Shown here in pieces: positions 5,760-7,609 of a stretch of DNA of 7,609 nucleotides; the first letter of the stretch is position 1, and every line of letters begins with the position of its first letter. The position numbers and the translations under genes were made by a program. This stretch comes from Bacteroidales bacterium. Its GTDB lineage: Bacteria > Bacteroidota > Bacteroidia > Bacteroidales > Muribaculaceae. The stretch covers positions 1-7,609 of the forward strand of contig SFER01000136.1 of the NCBI GenBank assembly GCA_004557195.1, given 5' to 3'. Under the pieces are notes generated by a model. It had not been told where the DNA came from. It ran no database searches and saw nothing but the letters and a program-made list of their open reading frames with translations.

Positions 5760-7346
5760 ATGGCTATTTTCCTCCAGTCGCTCGGACAGGGCGGTTTCGG
5801 CATTACATACCTCGCCACGCAGGTGAATCTCAACCGCCAGGTGGCGATAAAAGAGTTTTATCCAAAGGATTTTTGCGATACATCGCAAGTGCGTCTCACC
5901 CCGAAGCCGGGCGACGAGGAGTTGGTGGCTCGTTTTAAGCGCAAATTCATCTCCGAGGCTCGCAATGTGGCAAAACTCGACCATCCCAACATCGTGAAAA
6001 TCTACGATGTGTTTGAGGAAAACTCCACCGCCTATTTTGTGATGGAATATGTCGAAGGGGAGTCGCTCGACGCTATGTCAAAGCGCGGGGCGATGAGCGA
6101 GGCAGACGCGCTGCACTATATCATCCCGATTGCCCGCGCGCTCGAATATGTCCACAGTGAGAATATGACCCACCTCGATGTTAAGCCCGCCAACATCATG
6201 GTGCGACGAAAAAACAACACCCCGGTGCTCATCGATTTCGGTTTGGCAAAGCAGTACGACCGCACCACCGGCGGCGAGACATCCACCTCGTTTGTCGGTC
6301 TAAGTCCGGGCTACGCACCCATTGAGCAGTACAATCAAGGTGGCGTGAACACCTTCTCGCCCCAAATCGACGTGTATGCCCTCGGCGCAACCCTCTATCG
6401 CCTCGTTACAGGCATCACCCCGCCCGAGCCTGCCATGCGCGAAAGTCAAGAGATAAAAGTTGCTGCGCAAATCTGTGCGGGTACGCGCAATGCAATTCAG
6501 CATGCAATGCGGGTGTTCAAAAATGACCGAACTCCATCGATGACTGCATTCCTCGCCGAATTGTCTGCATCCCCAACACCAACCCCGCAACCGCATCCAA
6601 CACCAAAGCCACAGTTTAAGTTTCCGAAAATCGGCTTGATAGCCCTTGCGGTGCTTGCTGTATGGGTGATTGGTGTATTAATTTTCAAAAATTGCTCCAA
6701 TAAACCAACCAACGAGGAGAAAACCGTGCCCTATGATAGCACAACTACCGAACAGGTAGTAAATGAAGAGGTGAAAACAGAAGAGAATAGTAAGCATGTT
6801 TCCACAGTCACGCTTGAAGCAGTGCCGTTTAAGAAAGATGCAACTATTATTAATATGTATTTCTCATCGAATGGGCTAACTATCAAGAGCCCCGACAACA
6901 AAAAACAACTGTATAAAACTGCATTGGTATTTGGGACCATACTTGGGACCGATGTGAACATCCTTCCGAACAACGATATAGTGAAATATGTCCTTAAGGA
7001 TGAAAAAACCAGGGCGTTTATCAATTTCAAAAAGAGCATTGGCGATACCGATAACATTGTAATCTGTTTCACCAACAAAGAGGTAGAGTTGCGAGTGGTA
7101 ATACCGGTTGTCAAGGAAGGCAAGCCGGCTGCTATTACGACCGGAACAGATTCAAAGGAAGATGGAAAGGCTTCTTCTAAGAATAAGAATGCTAAAACAC
7201 CAACTCCCGACCCCTCTACTGCGAAGCCGGTGAGCAAACCGGAATCTGCACCGGAATCCACACCTGCTCCGACTCCAACCCCCGAACCGAAACCGGAGTC
7301 GACACCAGAGACTCCTACTCCAGGAGCCACAACTAATGTAGCCTAA
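5760..7346 (+). CDS. transmembrane Ser/Thr protein kinase (PknB-like) with a C-terminal extracytoplasmic region
   Basis: A 528-aa predicted membrane kinase. Residues 1-270 form a Hanks-type kinase domain: glycine loop GQGGFG (9-14), VAIK lysine (K31), helix-C Glu in SEARNV (E66), catalytic loop HLDVKPANIM (D140, N145), DFG (159-161) and YAPIEQY in place of APE (185-191). All key catalytic residues are present. The HLD in place of HRD makes it a non-RD kinase, which is usual for the bacterial GQGGFGITYLA subfamily. A Pro-rich segment (271-284) precedes one membrane helix (about 291-309), so the kinase faces the cytoplasm and residues 310-528 the periplasm. That part contains a beta-rich stretch of unknown family (about 348-452) and a Pro/Thr/Glu-rich tail (480-526). 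The start leaves only seven residues before the loop's Leu-Gly; the upstream frame is open but has no ATG, and the repeat conserves this start. GC falls from about 62% in sampled kinase-domain stretches to about 37% in the periplasmic part. Its stop overlaps the next ATG (TAATG). Confidence 0.93.
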   Translation: MAIFLQSLGQGGFGITYLATQVNLNRQVAIKEFYPKDFCDTSQVRLTPKPGDEELVARFKRKFISEARNVAKLDHPNIVKIYDVFEENSTAYFVMEYVEGESLDAMSKRGAMSEADALHYIIPIARALEYVHSENMTHLDVKPANIMVRRKNNTPVLIDFGLAKQYDRTTGGETSTSFVGLSPGYAPIEQYNQGGVNTFSPQIDVYALGATLYRLVTGITPPEPAMRESQEIKVAAQICAGTRNAIQHAMRVFKNDRTPSMTAFLAELSASPTPTPQPHPTPKPQFKFPKIGLIALAVLAVWVIGVLIFKNCSNKPTNEEKTVPYDSTTTEQVVNEEVKTEENSKHVSTVTLEAVPFKKDATIINMYFSSNGLTIKSPDNKKQLYKTALVFGTILGTDVNILPNNDIVKYVLKDEKTRAFINFKKSIGDTDNIVICFTNKEVELRVVIPVVKEGKPAAITTGTDSKEDGKASSKNKNAKTPTPDPSTAKPVSKPESAPESTPAPTPTPEPKPESTPETPTPGATTNVA

Positions 7347-7432
7347 TGATTGGAAAATATAATATAATAAAGGAGATAGGTCGTGGTGGTAGAGCTAACT
7401 ATGAGGCTGTCTTCCCCGTGATTGTGAAATAG
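7346..7432 (+). pseudogene. truncated second kinase start fused in frame to a nuclease tail (28 codons)
   Basis: The ATG shares its A with the TAA stop of the kinase. The ORF reads MIGKYNIIKEIGRGG, then RANYEAV, which is the start of a Hanks kinase: first beta strand and glycine-rich loop, as in the common IGRGGMANVYEA pattern but with one residue fewer. After codon 22 it passes in frame into FPVIVK and a stop, matching the IPVIVR end of the nuclease gene. The junction at 7412/7413 is exactly where the repeat cassette begins. It lacks every other kinase element (VAIK lysine, catalytic loop, DFG), so it cannot be an active kinase. The best reading is a remnant left at a duplication breakpoint. 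A translated short peptide cannot be excluded, since the coupling context is intact. Confidence 0.75.
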
Positions 7433-7449
7433 CAAGCGCAAACAGCATA

Positions 7450-7489
7450 GTGCATCACGGCTCGCATGGCGGCGGTGATGCACTTTTTT
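7450..7489 (+). terminator. intrinsic terminator, repeat copy B
   Basis: GTGCATCAC (7450-7458) pairs with GTGATGCAC (7475-7483), followed by six T. The 9-bp stem is identical to copy A although a 3-nt deletion sits next to it and two changes fall in the loop. It would end transcripts running through the first kinase and the 28-codon remnant. Confidence 0.88.
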
Positions 7490-7520
7490 GTGGCTTTTTG
7501 CAAAAAATGGAGTGTTTTGC

Positions 7521-7551
7521 TTTGAATTGGCTTTGGGAAGTGTTATCTTTG
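7521..7551 (+). promoter_or_regulatory. kinase promoter (copy B)
   Basis: TTTG (7521-7524), 19 nt, then TATCTTTG (7544-7551), identical in sequence and spacing to the copy at 5689-5719. It should drive the kinase gene that begins at 7592. Confidence 0.8.
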
Positions 7552-7591
7552 CAATACAAAAGAGATACAAACCGATAAATTTCCAAACCCT

Positions 7592-7609
7592 ATGGCTATT
7601 TTCCTCCAG
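7592..7609 (+). CDS. start of a second copy of the Ser/Thr kinase gene (partial)
   Basis: Six codons (MAIFLQ) identical to the start of the kinase at 5760, with identical upstream sequence, run off the window edge. By the duplication model this is a paralogue of that kinase; how far the similarity extends, and whether its periplasmic part is the same, cannot be seen. Confidence 0.75.

Larger units (their letters stand above)
5578..5777 (+). repeat. direct repeat cassette, copy A
   Basis: This 200-nt stretch is repeated at 7413-7609. It spans the last codons of the nuclease gene, its terminator, the kinase promoter and leader and the first six kinase codons. By hand alignment the copies differ by six substitutions and one 3-nt indel (TTG at about 5616-5618 absent from copy B), roughly 97% identity. 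All differences lie in 5578-5678; the last 99 nt (5679-5777) are identical to 7511-7609. The copies are 1,832-1,835 nt apart. No transposase, target-site duplication or IS-like terminal inverted repeat is visible, so this reads as a segmental tandem duplication and not a mobile element. Confidence 0.95.
7413..7609 (+). repeat. direct repeat cassette, copy B (cut by the window end)
   Basis: This is the second copy of the cassette at 5578-5777, and the match may continue past the window. It contains the nuclease tail codons, the terminator, an unchanged kinase promoter and leader, and six kinase codons. The two base changes in the last nuclease codon (CGA to AAA) give Arg to Lys. The terminator stem is kept, while its loop and flanks differ. 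Confidence 0.95.

Noticed and set aside
5760..5810. Possible N-terminal truncation of the kinase
   Set aside because: The glycine loop begins at residue 9, which is short, but the first beta strand is covered, the catalytic residues are complete, and the same start is preserved in the repeat copy behind a good promoter.
5578..7412. Possible insertion sequence or transposon bounded by the direct repeats
   Set aside because: No transposase, no terminal inverted repeats and no short target duplication are visible. The repeats contain a gene tail, terminator and promoter in their native order, which fits segmental duplication better.
7343..7570. A minus-strand open frame over repeat copy B that matches part of the minus-strand frame at 5445-5984
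   Set aside because: The two frames resemble each other only because they read the antisense of the duplicated cassette, across terminator and promoter. They are not a conserved gene.

Overview
The window looks like a chromosomal segment of a Bacteroidales bacterium. Four things point that way. Most genes are preceded by the Bacteroidetes-type promoter pattern (TTTG or a close variant, 19-21 nt, then TAnnTTTG), without recognisable Shine-Dalgarno sequences. One protein is a signal-peptide endonuclease I with Ig-like and fibronectin domains and a C-terminal end like those of type IX secretion (T9SS) cargo. The asparagine synthetase is of the AsnB type. The 5S rRNA end also fits. Placing it in a family such as Muribaculaceae would be only a guess.

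Layout. Positions 1-110 hold the 3' end of a 5S rRNA and its intrinsic terminator, the end of an rRNA operon. Next on the + strand is a LexA/cI-like repressor with an XRE helix-turn-helix and an S24 self-cleavage domain (208-912). It is followed by a translationally coupled pair: a GYF_2-dispanin (CD225) membrane protein (995-1645) and a DUF2752 membrane protein (1645-2031). These converge, with a 5-nt gap, on asnB on the minus strand (2037-3707). A 219-nt divergent intergenic region carries the asnB promoter and two candidate promoters for the secreted endonuclease I (3927-5597). After a strong terminator comes a transmembrane Ser/Thr protein kinase (5760-7346) with its own promoter.

The most unusual part is the right end. 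A cassette of about 200 bp is repeated almost exactly at 7413-7609, where the window ends after six codons of a second copy of the kinase start. The cassette holds the last codons of the nuclease gene, its terminator, the kinase promoter and leader, and the first six kinase codons. Immediately before the repeat, a start codon overlapping the kinase stop (TAATG) opens a 28-codon ORF. That ORF begins like a different kinase (glycine-rich loop) and then joins in frame to the duplicated nuclease tail. The simplest reading is a tandem duplication of a unit of about 1.83 kb, with one breakpoint near the end of the nuclease gene and the other inside a second kinase gene. This predicts that another copy of the first kinase, probably followed by an intact second kinase, lies just beyond the window.

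Functionally the genes appear to be separate transcription units: DNA-damage-type regulation (repressor), an envelope pair (dispanin/DUF2752), asparagine synthesis, secreted nucleic-acid degradation, and an expanding family of membrane kinases that could sense the periplasm. I see no CRISPR array, tRNA, transposase or recognisable phage structural gene.
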